Numbered from the stretch's first letter, positions 1 through 8,787 are shown. The stretch is DNA of 61,949 nt from Phycisphaerales bacterium (GCA_027019265.1 JALUWX010000049.1:1-61949); one strand, 5' to 3'. A program made the numbers and translations. The notes: generated from the sequence alone by a model not told the origin.

Positions 1-14
1 CGGGGGGGGCGGGT

Positions 15-875
15 GTGTACAGCGTGATCCTGGCTCATGCGCAATGGGTGTGGGCGAATGAAGCGGGGGCGGTGGAGAGCGTGCGTGAGGCGCGGGAGCG
101 GCTCGCTGTCGCGCGGATCGTGCTCGAGACGGGGATCCGCGCGAGGGACGCGGCGGATCCGGAGGTGCTGCTCGGGGTGGTGGAGCGTGCGGAATCGATC
201 ATCGCGGAATCCCCGGAGCTGATCGGGAGTTCGGGGGAGATCACGTATCGGCGCGTGGAACTGCTCGTCAGGCTCGGGATGGTGGATCAAGCGAGCACGA
301 TCGTGATGGATCCGTCATCGATGGAACCGAGGTTGTTGAGCTCGGCGCGGCTTCTGGTGTTCGTGGAGCTGGCGCGTCGGTTCGACGAGTCGGGGCGTGT
401 GGATGATGCGCAGCGGGTGGTGCGCGTCGGTGATCGGATCCGGGAGGGGATCGGTCAGGGGTCGCTGAGCGATCGGGACTCCTCGATCCTGTCCACACTC
501 GCTCGCGCGACCCGGGTGATCGGGGAGGAGACGAAGGACAGCGCGACGATGGGTGTTGCTGCGGGGCTTGCGCGTCGGGTGATCGAGTACGGGGTCGCGG
601 ATGTCCGGACGACGATAATGGGGGCGGAGCTCGCTGAGGAGGTGGGGGATTCCGGGTTTGCGTATCGGTGCTGGAGCACGCTCGTGTCGTCGATGAGCAC
701 GAGTGATGATCGATGGTGGAGGGCTCGGTACGAGTCGCTCCGCTTGCTCAAGGAACGGGATCCGGATGGGTTCACGTCGGCGATGGCGCAGTACCGGGCG
801 TTGTATCCGGAGGGGGCGCCCGATGCGTGGGGTGAGAAGATCGAGGCGCTCGATGGTGGTGGGGGTGTGCCTTGA
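15..875 (+). CDS. Hypothetical helical-repeat protein, probably 5'-truncated
   Basis: I do not recognise a family. The reading frame stays open back to the first bases of the window, so the GTG at 15 may be internal and the gene may start outside. The visible 286 residues are nearly all amphipathic helix, for example SARLLVFVELARRFDE, with Ala/Leu/Arg spacing typical of TPR-like solenoids. I see no membrane segment, cysteine pair or catalytic motif. The stop codon overlaps the TTG start of the next gene (TTGA), and that gene overlaps a third, so the three look co-transcribed and may act in one complex. Third codon positions are strongly G-rich. A scaffold or regulatory role is a guess from shape only. 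Confidence 0.6.
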   Translation: MYSVILAHAQWVWANEAGAVESVREARERLAVARIVLETGIRARDAADPEVLLGVVERAESIIAESPELIGSSGEITYRRVELLVRLGMVDQASTIVMDPSSMEPRLLSSARLLVFVELARRFDESGRVDDAQRVVRVGDRIREGIGQGSLSDRDSSILSTLARATRVIGEETKDSATMGVAAGLARRVIEYGVADVRTTIMGAELAEEVGDSGFAYRCWSTLVSSMSTSDDRWWRARYESLRLLKERDPDGFTSAMAQYRALYPEGAPDAWGEKIEALDGGGGVP

Positions 876-3421
876 CGGAGCAGGATCAGATCCGGGTGTT
901 TCTGGGTGAGGACGCGGCGCGGGGTGGGCCGTTCGCGCTCTTGGATGTGAAGTACGCGCCGATCGATGAGGCGATTGTGCGTCGCGCGGTCCGGAGGGCG
1001 TTGGCGCGGATCAACGATCATCCCCGTTCGAATACCCCCGGGGCGGCGGAGGTGCGGCTCGCGGTGCACGCGGCGGCTTCGCAGCTGCTGGATCCGGGGA
1101 TCAGGACGAAGCTGGCCGCTCGGTGCCCGGAGGGGTCCGGGCTTGATGGTCCTGCGGCGTGGCGTGCGGGGGCGCGGCGTGCGATCGATCCGAGGTTGAT
1201 CGCGCGGGCGCGGGCGATCCTTGGTGCGAGCGGGGGATGGAACGCGCGGTCCCGGAAACGGCTGGGTCAGTTCGCGCGGTTTCATCGGATCAACGCGTTG
1301 AGGTTGATCGGGGCGCTGGCGCCGACGGGGGCTGGGAAGCGTGTGGTGTCGGATCGGGATGGACGGGGACAGGGGGGGCTTGGTTCGGTGTTCAAGCCGA
1401 TCGATCTGGGGTGGCTCGATCGTGCGGATCGGTTGTGGTGGATCGCGCCGGTGGTGTTTGGAGTGCTGGGGTTGGCGCTGGTGGGGGTGTTCGTCGGGAC
1501 GCGCGGGATGGAGGAATCGGGGGCTGATCCGGGTGGGGTTGGGCTCGTTGATTCGGTTGGGGAGAACGAGAGTGCGGAGCCCGTTGTCGATAATCGGGTG
1601 AGAGACGGGGAGACGGCGCGGGGTTCTGGGCGGACCCATTACAGCGCGATCGTGCACGAGCTCGGGGTCGCTTCGCGCGTGCCCGAGGGTCAGGGGAATC
1701 CGGAGGCGGTGCTGTCGCTCGGGGAGCGGTTCGTGACGCGATGGCGCGAGTTCGATCGGGACAGTCTCGCGATTTCGGTGGGCTCGCTCGGGACAGCGCT
1801 CAAACGGCTCGACGACGAGGGGTTCAAACGCGCGAGTGGGTTTCTCGAAGCCCGGGACGGGGAGCCCGGGGTGATGCGCGCGTCGTTGCGGATCCTGTGG
1901 TTCGGCGCGCCCGAGGCGTTCCTGGAGCGTGCGTCGATGGAAGCGACGATGGATCTGGGGGATGCGATCGTGAAGGGTGGGGCGCATGTTGCGGGTCTCT
2001 CGAGCGATGATCCGGAGTGGTGGGGGTCTTGGATCCGCGCGTGCGAAGCGATCGAGATGCTCAAGCGGGACGAGGGGGTCGGGCTGCTGAGGTCGAGTGT
2101 GGCGCAGCGGATGCGATCCCAGCTCCAGGATGAATCGGGATGGAACTCGAGCGCGGAGCGGATCGTGGGCGCGATGGATTGGGGACGCGGGAAGGGATCA
2201 CGGATCTGGTTGCTGACCCAGATCGCGGATTCGAAGGTTCGATCGGATCGGCTTTCGGGCTTTATGAATGCGATGATCACGCACTCGTCGGCCGGGGGGG
2301 TGTCGTTGGAAACAGCGCTCGGGACCGAGGCGACGATGGAGGAGCGGGAGTGGGTGTTGGCGCGATTGAGGGAAGCGTGGATTCTTGCGCCGGACGGGAG
2401 CGATGCGGATGATCCCCGGTTGAATCTGATCAAGCGGATCGAGGAGCTGGCTCGGTTGAGCGCCTCCCCGAGCAACGAGCGGAGCAGCGCGATCCGCGCG
2501 ATCGAGTTGGCGCAGCTGAATCGGGTGTGCGATCGTTGGGATGTGGGTGATGAGGGGGCGATGTTCCGTGGGATCGATCTGTTCGCGGATTCGTTCTCGC
2601 TGGACGAATCGGAGCCCGTTCGAGTGGATCTTGCGTCATCACGAGCGGATGAGGCGTGGGCGAATGCGGCGCGGAATACGGAGGATCCGGGTGAGCTGGC
2701 GCGATTGATCGACCAGGTCGGGTCCACGGTTGATGTGGGTCCCTGGACGGCGCACGGATTGGTGTACCTCGCGATGCAGGCGCCGGATCTGGGGATCCGG
2801 GATCAAGCGGCGGGGGTGGTGCTGCGGCTTCAGGACTCGGCGGTGGTGCTCGTGGCGTTGGATCGGGTGTTGGTGACGTCCCGTCCGAGCCGACGGATGC
2901 TGTCGATCGTGGACGCGTATCTCCGTGGGTCGGTTGATCTGGAGAGCGATCGGGATCGGGAGGAGGCGGAGCTGCGGCGCGAGATCGTGCAGCGGTTGTC
3001 GGCGATGGTCGGGAACGGTGGTGATTCGGTGCTCGCGGATCTTGAGCGAACGCTCCGGAGGGGATACGGCTCCCAAGATCCGATCGGGGTGGCTGAGGGG
3101 GTGGTTCGGAGGATGGAGCGTGGGTTGATCGATCGTGGGGAGGGAGGGTCTGATCGGCGGGCGGCGGTTCGTGCGATGCTGATGGCTCGCGCGGGGAGCG
3201 ATGCGGATCGGTACGTGGTGGTGCTGGACTCGCTTGTCCGGGTCCTCGCGGATCGGGCGCGGTTCGAGCACCCGGGTGTGGGGACGGGGGTTGATGCGAT
3301 TGTGGAGGAATACGAGGCGATGATGCGCCGGGAAACGTCGAGCGCGGGTCGGATCAAGGGCGCCCATCGGGCGCAGGCGATGCTCTGGAGGGTGATGATC
3401 GAAGCGGAGATTGCGTCATGA
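872..3421 (+). CDS. Large membrane-anchored protein with J-domain-like N-terminus, unknown function
   Basis: This is an 849-residue protein starting at a TTG that overlaps the previous stop; the overlap supports translational coupling. Residues 1-90 resemble a degenerate J-domain: LLDVKYAPIDEAIVRRAVRR, then an ND-HP stretch and HAAASQLLDPGIRTKL, although the HPD tripeptide is not intact. One membrane segment lies at about 187-209 (WWIAPVVFGVLGLALVGVFV). The remaining roughly 640 residues are charged and helical without a motif I know, possibly a HEAT/TPR-like solenoid. The arrangement suggests a cytoplasmic N-terminal domain tethered to a large exported or membrane-proximal helical region. 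It ends in an ATGA overlap with the third gene of the set. The J-domain resemblance is tentative; no function can be named. Confidence 0.6.
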   Translation: MTEQDQIRVFLGEDAARGGPFALLDVKYAPIDEAIVRRAVRRALARINDHPRSNTPGAAEVRLAVHAAASQLLDPGIRTKLAARCPEGSGLDGPAAWRAGARRAIDPRLIARARAILGASGGWNARSRKRLGQFARFHRINALRLIGALAPTGAGKRVVSDRDGRGQGGLGSVFKPIDLGWLDRADRLWWIAPVVFGVLGLALVGVFVGTRGMEESGADPGGVGLVDSVGENESAEPVVDNRVRDGETARGSGRTHYSAIVHELGVASRVPEGQGNPEAVLSLGERFVTRWREFDRDSLAISVGSLGTALKRLDDEGFKRASGFLEARDGEPGVMRASLRILWFGAPEAFLERASMEATMDLGDAIVKGGAHVAGLSSDDPEWWGSWIRACEAIEMLKRDEGVGLLRSSVAQRMRSQLQDESGWNSSAERIVGAMDWGRGKGSRIWLLTQIADSKVRSDRLSGFMNAMITHSSAGGVSLETALGTEATMEEREWVLARLREAWILAPDGSDADDPRLNLIKRIEELARLSASPSNERSSAIRAIELAQLNRVCDRWDVGDEGAMFRGIDLFADSFSLDESEPVRVDLASSRADEAWANAARNTEDPGELARLIDQVGSTVDVGPWTAHGLVYLAMQAPDLGIRDQAAGVVLRLQDSAVVLVALDRVLVTSRPSRRMLSIVDAYLRGSVDLESDRDREEAELRREIVQRLSAMVGNGGDSVLADLERTLRRGYGSQDPIGVAEGVVRRMERGLIDRGEGGSDRRAAVRAMLMARAGSDADRYVVVLDSLVRVLADRARFEHPGVGTGVDAIVEEYEAMMRRETSSAGRIKGAHRAQAMLWRVMIEAEIAS

Positions 3422-4242
3422 GGTGTGCGCGGGTCATCGGGATGGTGGTGCTGGCTCTGGTGATGCTCGGGTCGGGGGTATCTGAACCGGAGCTCTCGAG
3501 GTTGCGCCCTGAGGACCCCCGTGGGTATGTGGAGCTCGGGGTCCGTTCCTATGCGATGGGGTCGGATACGAAGTCGGCGGTGCTCGCGAAGGAGCTGCTG
3601 GTCCGGGGGGCGTATTACGCGGCGAAGGAGGGGGATGATGCGCTCGCTTCTTCGGCGTGTATGGCGCTGCTCGCGATGCTGGAGGGGGAGGAAAGGGAAC
3701 TCGTCCGGGATCTGGCGCTCGTGCTCGATCCGTCGAGGCTGGTCGAGTGGGCCGCGCGTGGGGTGGTGGGATCGGAGCGGGGGCTGGATCAACGGGCGCT
3801 CCAATGTGTGTCCTCGATCCGGTATCACGATGTGTCCGATGCGCGGGAGGTCTGGGAGCAGCGCGAGATCAAAGCGCGCGTCCGGGAGGCGGCGGAACGT
3901 GCGGGGTTCGATCCGGGCGAAGTGATCCGTGTGCTCGATCAGGAGCTCCAGCGCGCGATCGACGATCCGTGCCGGGGACGGTTGTATGTGGTGGATCGGG
4001 AGAACCGGGGTCAGCATCGGGTGTGCCCGAATCACCTGCGGGGGGTGGGGCTCAGCGCGAACGATGATCGGTTGTCGATGATGATCGAGATCGAGGCGCA
4101 GCTCGCTGGGGCTCGATCCGGCGGATGGGGGGAAGACGGAGGAGGCGCTGATCTGACGATTCCGAGGATCGAGGATCTGCTGCGGATGACGGGTGTCGAT
4201 GTGTCCCGTCCGTTCTATCGTGGTGGGGTCTGGGCGGAGTGA
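3418..4242 (+). CDS. Secreted hypothetical protein, third gene of the left-edge operon
   Basis: This 274-residue protein starts at an ATG that overlaps the previous stop (ATGA). The N-terminus is a signal peptide or uncleaved anchor (RVIGMVVLALVMLGSGVS), followed by SEPELSRLRPEDPRGYVELG. The first half is helical and resembles repeat proteins (AVLAKELLVRGAYYAAKEGD). The middle part has a Cys-containing segment around DDPCRGRLYVV and RVCPNHLRG. No family is recognised. As it is coupled to a membrane-anchored protein upstream, an envelope-associated partner function is the simplest inference. The next gene starts 38 bases downstream, has its own ribosome-binding site and may not belong to the same unit. 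Confidence 0.6.
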   Translation: MRCARVIGMVVLALVMLGSGVSEPELSRLRPEDPRGYVELGVRSYAMGSDTKSAVLAKELLVRGAYYAAKEGDDALASSACMALLAMLEGEERELVRDLALVLDPSRLVEWAARGVVGSERGLDQRALQCVSSIRYHDVSDAREVWEQREIKARVREAAERAGFDPGEVIRVLDQELQRAIDDPCRGRLYVVDRENRGQHRVCPNHLRGVGLSANDDRLSMMIEIEAQLAGARSGGWGEDGGGADLTIPRIEDLLRMTGVDVSRPFYRGGVWAE

Positions 4243-4280
4243 GCCCGGGTGAGATCAGCACGGATTGTGAGGAACGCACG

Positions 4281-4664
4281 ATGAGCGAGACGGCGAACGA
4301 GACGAAATCGATGTTCAAACCTGAGATCACGTTCGATGATTTCGCGAAGGTCGATCTGCGCGTCGCGAAGATCCTTGTTGCGGAGCCCCACCCGAACGCG
4401 GACAAGCTGCTCCGTCTCCAGCTCGACGACGGGTCGGGGACGAACCGTCAGATCTGCGCGGGGATCAAGGGGCACTACGAGCCCGAGGATCTGGTCGGGA
4501 AGTCGATCGTGATCGTTGCGAACCTCGCGCCGCGCGAGCTCCGGGGTGAGGTGTCCCACGGGATGCTGCTGGCCGGGAGCGAGGGTGCGAAGGGTGATGC
4601 GGATCGGAAGGTGGTGCTGATGTCGCCGATGAGCGATGTCGCGCCCGGTTCGGTCGTGTCCTGA
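4281..4664 (+). CDS. Stand-alone tRNA-binding domain protein (MetRS C-terminal / CsaA-like)
   Basis: This 127-residue protein is an OB-fold tRNA-binding domain of the type at the C-terminus of bacterial methionyl-tRNA synthetase and in CsaA and Arc1p/EMAPII. The hallmark stretch VDLRVAKILVAEPHPNADKL is followed by QICAGIKGHYEPEDLVGK and NLAPRELRGEVSHGMLLA, which match the family in order. I chose the ATG at 4281 because a GAGG ribosome-binding site lies upstream; an in-frame start at 4239 gives an unlikely 14-residue leader. There is no aminoacylation domain, so it would either assist a separate MetRS in trans or bind tRNA on its own. It converges with the next gene, whose stop is only five bases away. 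Confidence 0.85.
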   Translation: MSETANETKSMFKPEITFDDFAKVDLRVAKILVAEPHPNADKLLRLQLDDGSGTNRQICAGIKGHYEPEDLVGKSIVIVANLAPRELRGEVSHGMLLAGSEGAKGDADRKVVLMSPMSDVAPGSVVS

Positions 4665-4669
4665 GTCGA

Positions 4670-5548
4670 TCAGTCGTCGTTGTCGGTGGGGATGTCGTCC
4701 GGGCCGACGGGTCGGTTGAGGCGCGCCCCGGGGGTCCGGCTCGCGTTCTCGACCTGTTGTTGGATCTGCTCATCGCGCTGCGCGACGAGTTCGTCGAGCG
4801 AGGTCCGGAGCTGCTGGACACGGTTGTTGAGCGTTTCGATCTCGTGGGTCTTGATCCGGACGAGGATATCGAACCGTGCTGATGCGGCGGACTCGACCTG
4901 GGCTTTGAGCGATTCGCGTTCTTCGCTCGGGGCGCCGGTCCGGATCGAGACCCGGTAGAGACGGACGGCTTCGACATAGCTGAGCCCGGCGCGGAACTCC
5001 TCGAGTTTGAGTCTCGAGAGCTCCGGGTCGATGCGCCGGAGTTCGATGATCTCGATGATGGGGGGGGTGAGCCGTCCCATGATCGAGCGGGTTGCGTTGG
5101 GTCCGAGCGCTTCGATCTGCGCGAGCTGGTCCTCGAGTTCGGGGACATGCTCGGAGATGAAGATCCGGACCCGTTCGGTGTCGGATTCGGCGATGGGCTT
5201 CGATTGGGGTTGGGATTGGCGCGGATCCCGATCGGAGCGGAAGGCGTTGCGGCGTTCGCGCATGGAGCGTTGGAGATCGGCGCCTCGCATGGCGCGGAGG
5301 ACCTCGCGCGGGTCTTCGCCGTTGTTGAGCTGTTCGAGGGCTTGCTTGTTCTTCTCGATGATGCGCTCGGAGAACTCGATGGTTCGTTCCAAGCGTTCGG
5401 TGAGGGATTCCCGATCGATCGTGGGGGCGCCTTCGCGTTGCTCCGGTTCTCTGGGCGGGGGCGCATGGTCCGGTTGCTGCTCGGGTTGGGCCGATGCAGC
5501 GGACGAGAGCGCGAGGATCGCGGCGAGGATGAGCGGTCGGGTTCGCAT
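4670..5548 (-). CDS. Secreted coiled-coil protein downstream of a sigma/anti-sigma-like pair
   Basis: This 292-residue protein begins with a clear signal peptide, MRTRPLILAAILALSSAASA, cleaved before QPEQQPDH. The mature protein is rich in Glu, Arg and Gln and strongly helical, with heptad-like stretches at about 45-75 (ERLERTIEFSERIIEKNKQA) and near the C-terminus (NNRVQQLRTSLDELVAQRDE). I chose the ATG at 5548 because AAGGA lies just upstream; another ATG at 5563 overlaps the previous stop codon by one base. It is the third gene of a minus-strand unit behind an ECF sigma factor and a membrane protein. A periplasmic sensor or spacer role, like the Zn-resistance/CpxP-style proteins found near such sigma units, is possible but not shown. 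Confidence 0.7.
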   Translation of the reverse strand: MRTRPLILAAILALSSAASAQPEQQPDHAPPPREPEQREGAPTIDRESLTERLERTIEFSERIIEKNKQALEQLNNGEDPREVLRAMRGADLQRSMRERRNAFRSDRDPRQSQPQSKPIAESDTERVRIFISEHVPELEDQLAQIEALGPNATRSIMGRLTPPIIEIIELRRIDPELSRLKLEEFRAGLSYVEAVRLYRVSIRTGAPSEERESLKAQVESAASARFDILVRIKTHEIETLNNRVQQLRTSLDELVAQRDEQIQQQVENASRTPGARLNRPVGPDDIPTDNDD

Positions 5549-5562
5549 GCGCGTCCTTTCCA

Positions 5563-6036
5563 TCAGAGGGATCCGCTCGTCGAGGGATTGGCGTTGAACT
5601 CGACGAAGACGCTCGGGTGGGTGAGCTCGGTGTCCATAGTCTCGGTCAGGAAGTCGAGCTCGGCGATGGAGAGGTCGAGGGAGTCCGAGAGGGACGCGAG
5701 CTCCTCGAAGGCGCTGAGGTCTTCTTCGAGCGCGACGAGGGTCTGGTTGGCGTTGGGCTGACCCGTCTGGGCGCTGGTGGGGGCGAAGATGACGGCCGCG
5801 GCGGTGACGAGGACCATGCACGCGGCGACGGCGGCGACGGGGATCCAGCTGAAGGGCTTGGGCGCGGACTCGATGGGGATCGGGATCGGCGCGAGCGCCG
5901 GGGTGAGCGCGTCCATGAGGCGATGCTCGAACCCGTCGTCGGGCGCGGATCGGTTGGACTCTCCGAGCGCGTCGAGGGCGCGGAGGACCTGGTGGTCTTC
6001 GTTGGTGTAGGGCTCGTTGTGGTGTTCGTTGGTCAT
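5563..6036 (-). CDS. Single-pass membrane protein, putative anti-sigma factor
   Basis: This 157-residue protein has an acidic, helical cytoplasmic N-terminus (residues 1-62, including EDHQVLRALDALGE), one membrane segment at about 64-87 (WIPVAAVAACMVLVTAAAVI) and a short acidic C-terminal part (VALEEDLSAFEELASL). Its start overlaps the stop of the ECF sigma-factor gene by an ATGA. That coupling and the N-in, one-membrane-segment topology fit an anti-sigma factor. There is no zinc-binding HxxxCxxC motif, so it would not be a classical ZAS protein. The assignment therefore rests on context and topology, not on a recognised domain. Confidence 0.65.
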   Translation of the reverse strand: MTNEHHNEPYTNEDHQVLRALDALGESNRSAPDDGFEHRLMDALTPALAPIPIPIESAPKPFSWIPVAAVAACMVLVTAAAVIFAPTSAQTGQPNANQTLVALEEDLSAFEELASLSDSLDLSIAELDFLTETMDTELTHPSVFVEFNANPSTSGSL

Positions 6037-6668
6037 GACGTCGCTCCTGGATCGTCTTGTGTGGATTCTTGGGGTTCGAGCATGGTGCGGAGTTTCTTGA
6101 GCGCTCGGTGGTGTCTTGCGAGGAGGGTCCCGACGGGTTCGTCGAGGAGGGCGCTGATCTGCTTGAAGCTCATCTGCCCTTGGTGTCTGAGGTCGATGAT
6201 GGTCCGGTCCGACTCGTTGAGCTGTTCGAGGGCTTCTCGGAGTCGGGATTGTTCGAGGGGGGTGTGGTCGTCAACGGGTGTGTCGTGGACGGCTAGGGTG
6301 TCCCCGAGGTGCGAGGGATCTGTGGAGTGCGCGTGTCGCTTGCGCCTCCGGAACTCGTCTCGGACCCGGTTCATGGTGATCCGGAAAAGCCAGGGCTCGA
6401 AGCGCCCTTGTTCGGCGTAGCCGTCTCGGGTCAGTTTGGTCGCGACTGTGACGAACACGGACTGGGTGATCTCCTCGGCAAGGTCATCGTCGTGGACCCG
6501 GGATCGCGCCATCGCGAAGACCCGGCGGCCGTAGAGGGTGGTCAGCTCGCGCCATGCGGACTCGGACCCGTCGGCGGCGTCGCGCACCACGCGCGTCAGC
6601 GCCTCGTCGCTGATCGACGATTGGGGTTCGTTTCCGCTCAAGCTGACACCATCCTCTGGGTTGCTCAA
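6033..6668 (-). CDS. ECF-family RNA polymerase sigma factor
   Basis: Up to 211 residues with both ECF core regions. Region 2 contains WRELTTLYGRRVFAMARSRV, DLAEEITQSVFVTVATKL and FEPWLFRITMNRVRDEFRRR; region 4 contains ESDRTIIDLRHQ and the helix-turn-helix MSFKQISALLDEPVGTLLAR. The protein directs RNA polymerase to a dedicated set of promoters. The TTG at 6668 has no good ribosome-binding site; an in-frame TTG at 6641 has AGAGGA upstream and is a plausible alternative that loses nothing conserved. The gene is the first of a three-gene unit (sigma, membrane protein, secreted coiled-coil protein) and is divergent from a second sigma factor 134 bases away. Confidence 0.9.
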   Translation of the reverse strand: MSNPEDGVSLSGNEPQSSISDEALTRVVRDAADGSESAWRELTTLYGRRVFAMARSRVHDDDLAEEITQSVFVTVATKLTRDGYAEQGRFEPWLFRITMNRVRDEFRRRKRHAHSTDPSHLGDTLAVHDTPVDDHTPLEQSRLREALEQLNESDRTIIDLRHQGQMSFKQISALLDEPVGTLLARHHRALKKLRTMLEPQESTQDDPGATS

Positions 6669-6802
6669 CGCGTTTGGCGGCGTTGGATTGCGATCCCCGA
6701 TAGAGTATCAGAACAGATTTCGGGGCTTGTTCTCTCTCACAATCGGCGATCCTGGGCCCCGGACCCCACGTACTCAGACGACCCGAGCTTTGCAGGAGCG
6801 GC

Positions 6803-7450
6803 GTGGACGAGCAATCAGCACAGAAATCGAGTCATGACAAGGCCTTGGCGTTCCGGGAACAGTCGGACGAGGAGGTCTTTGTTGCGTTCCGAGACGGGGA
6901 TCCGGTTGCTTATCGGGTGCTGATCGAACGCTACCACGACGATCTGCTCCGGTTTTTGACCCGTTTGGTCGGGGATCGGGCCGCCGCTGAGGACCTGTTC
7001 CAAGAGACGTTCCTCCAGGTGCATTTATCGGCCGACACGTTCGATGAGGCCCGGCGATTTCGTCCCTGGCTTTTTACGATTGCGGCGAACAAAGGGCGGG
7101 ATCTGCTTCGTAAGCGGAAGCGGAGACGGACGGTCGAACTCTCGGCCCCGATCCGTGGATCGGACCGTGGCTCCTCGATGGTGGATCTGTTGGAGGTCGA
7201 TGTGCCCAGCCCGGATGCCCAGATGGACCTCGCTGAACGGGACTCGCTCGTTCAGCAGGCGCTGGAGGATCTGGGGCCGGCGCTTCGAGAGGTGCTCCTC
7301 TTGGGGTACTTCCAGCGTTTGAGCTACCAGCAGATCGCGGAGGATCTCGGGATCCCGCTCGGGACGGTGAAGTCCCGGATGCACGCGGCGGTCGCCGCGT
7401 TTGCGCGGAGTTGGCAGCGGGTTTCGAGGGAGTCGGTTGATGCTGAGTGA
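6803..7450 (+). CDS. ECF-family RNA polymerase sigma factor
   Basis: This 215-residue sigma-70-family protein starts at a GTG preceded by GGAG. Region 2 is complete: YRVLIERYHDDLLRFLTRLV, RAAAEDLFQETFLQVHL and RPWLFTIAANKGRDLLRKRK. Region 4 contains LGPALREVLLLGYFQ and the helix-turn-helix LSYQQIAEDLGIPLGTVKSR. It resembles RpoE-like sigma factors more closely than its divergent neighbour does. The next gene, 86 bases downstream in the same orientation, encodes a membrane-anchored protein with a long cytoplasmic N-terminus that is the likely regulator. Having two ECF units back to back raises the possibility of cross-regulation from the shared 134-base spacer. Confidence 0.92.
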   Translation: MDEQSAQKSSHDKALAFREQSDEEVFVAFRDGDPVAYRVLIERYHDDLLRFLTRLVGDRAAAEDLFQETFLQVHLSADTFDEARRFRPWLFTIAANKGRDLLRKRKRRRTVELSAPIRGSDRGSSMVDLLEVDVPSPDAQMDLAERDSLVQQALEDLGPALREVLLLGYFQRLSYQQIAEDLGIPLGTVKSRMHAAVAAFARSWQRVSRESVDAE

Positions 7451-7535
7451 GCGTGTGTTTCGCGCTCGGTCGGATTGATGAGAGAGAGGGGACGCGCTGG
7501 GAGGCGCGCCACCACAGCAAAACGGGACGGTGTGG

Positions 7536-8720
7536 ATGCACGACGAGATGTTCGAGTCTGATGATCGGATCAACGAGCTCGGTTCCTCGCTCAGCGAATC
7601 GGACAAGCGCGCGATCGATGCGTTGTTCGAGGACGGGGTCGATGCGGACGAGACCCGTGCGACGCGCGTCGAGGCGCTGATGTCGCTGCTCTCGAGCCCT
7701 GTCAACGAAGAGCGAGAACGTGACACCCGGATCGCGATCGCGCAGCTCGCGACCCGGCGTGAGCACGCGTTGACCCCGACGAGCGCGGGCGCGGTGGATC
7801 GGTACATCGAGGGGGAAACGGGGTCGTCGTCGGCCGATGAACGGCACACATTCATGGCTGAGATGGTCACGGGCGGAGCGCCGTACGACAGCGCGTCGCG
7901 AGAGACGCTCATCGAGCGAACCTTGGGCGCGATCCAGCGTGAGATCGATGTCAGCGAGAAGCGCCACATCATGGACACCCCGATCACCCCGAGCGGGAGG
8001 TTCCGTCTCGCGGACCTGGTGTCGATGGCGGCGATGATCCTGATCGCGGCGAGTGTGGTGATCCCGGTGATGGGGGGGATGCGTTCGCGCGAGCTCAAGT
8101 CGATCTGCAACAACAACCTCGCCGGGGTGGCGCAGGGGTTTGGGCTGTACACGGGCGCGAACCGGGACACGCTCCCGGTCGCGACGGCCGGGTTCGGTGG
8201 GTCGTGGATGGATGTGGGGACGACCCCGGATCGGTCCAACTCGTCGAACCTGTTCGTGTTGGTTCGGAACGACTATGCGTCACTTCAGGATCTTGCGTGC
8301 CCGACGAACCCGAATGCGCTCGTGGACGGCGATGTCCACGCGATGACGGACTGGCGCTCGCTCGATGAGATCTCGTACAGCTACCGGGTGATGGCCGACG
8401 GCGGGCTCAAGGCGACGAGTGTGGACCAGCCCGATCGGGTGGTGCTGCTCGCGGATCGGTCCCCGGTGGTGCTCCGAATCGTGGCGGGTCAGCCCGTCCG
8501 TCCCGAGGAGAACACCCCGAACCACGATTCCCGTGGGCAGCACATCCTGGGTCTGGACGGCGCATCGATGTGGACGGTCACCCCCCGGCTCGGTCAGGGG
8601 GACAACCTCTGGCTCCCCCGGACGGTGGAGCAGTTCATCTACGAGGCGCGGGATCAGCTAGGGATCATCAAGGGGAACGAGGCCCCGTCCGGGCCGACGG
8701 ACGCGTTCGTGGCGCCCTGA
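7536..8720 (+). CDS. Membrane-anchored protein: acidic cytoplasmic domain plus prepilin-like domain
   Basis: This 394-residue protein has three parts. Residues 1-157 are acidic and helical (NELGSSLSESDKRAIDALFE, SRETLIERTLGAIQREIDVS) and look like a cytoplasmic anti-sigma-type domain. A membrane segment follows at about 158-182 (LADLVSMAAMILIAASVVIP). The C-terminal half begins SRELKSICNNNLAGVAQGFG and ends near 325-345 with NTPNHDSRGQHILGLDG. These match the prepilin-like proteins common in planctomycetes, which carry an NHDGxGQNxLxxDGH-type motif. I chose the ATG at 7536; a GTG six bases upstream is also in frame. Lying behind an ECF sigma gene, it is probably that sigma's membrane regulator, with the prepilin-like part outside as a sensor. 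The regulatory role is inferred. Confidence 0.7.
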   Translation: MHDEMFESDDRINELGSSLSESDKRAIDALFEDGVDADETRATRVEALMSLLSSPVNEERERDTRIAIAQLATRREHALTPTSAGAVDRYIEGETGSSSADERHTFMAEMVTGGAPYDSASRETLIERTLGAIQREIDVSEKRHIMDTPITPSGRFRLADLVSMAAMILIAASVVIPVMGGMRSRELKSICNNNLAGVAQGFGLYTGANRDTLPVATAGFGGSWMDVGTTPDRSNSSNLFVLVRNDYASLQDLACPTNPNALVDGDVHAMTDWRSLDEISYSYRVMADGGLKATSVDQPDRVVLLADRSPVVLRIVAGQPVRPEENTPNHDSRGQHILGLDGASMWTVTPRLGQGDNLWLPRTVEQFIYEARDQLGIIKGNEAPSGPTDAFVAP

Positions 8721-8787
8721 ACGGTGCTGATCCCGAACAGGATCCGGGTGTCTGGATGGCTGATGAGCCCGATCCGGGTCCCAAATG

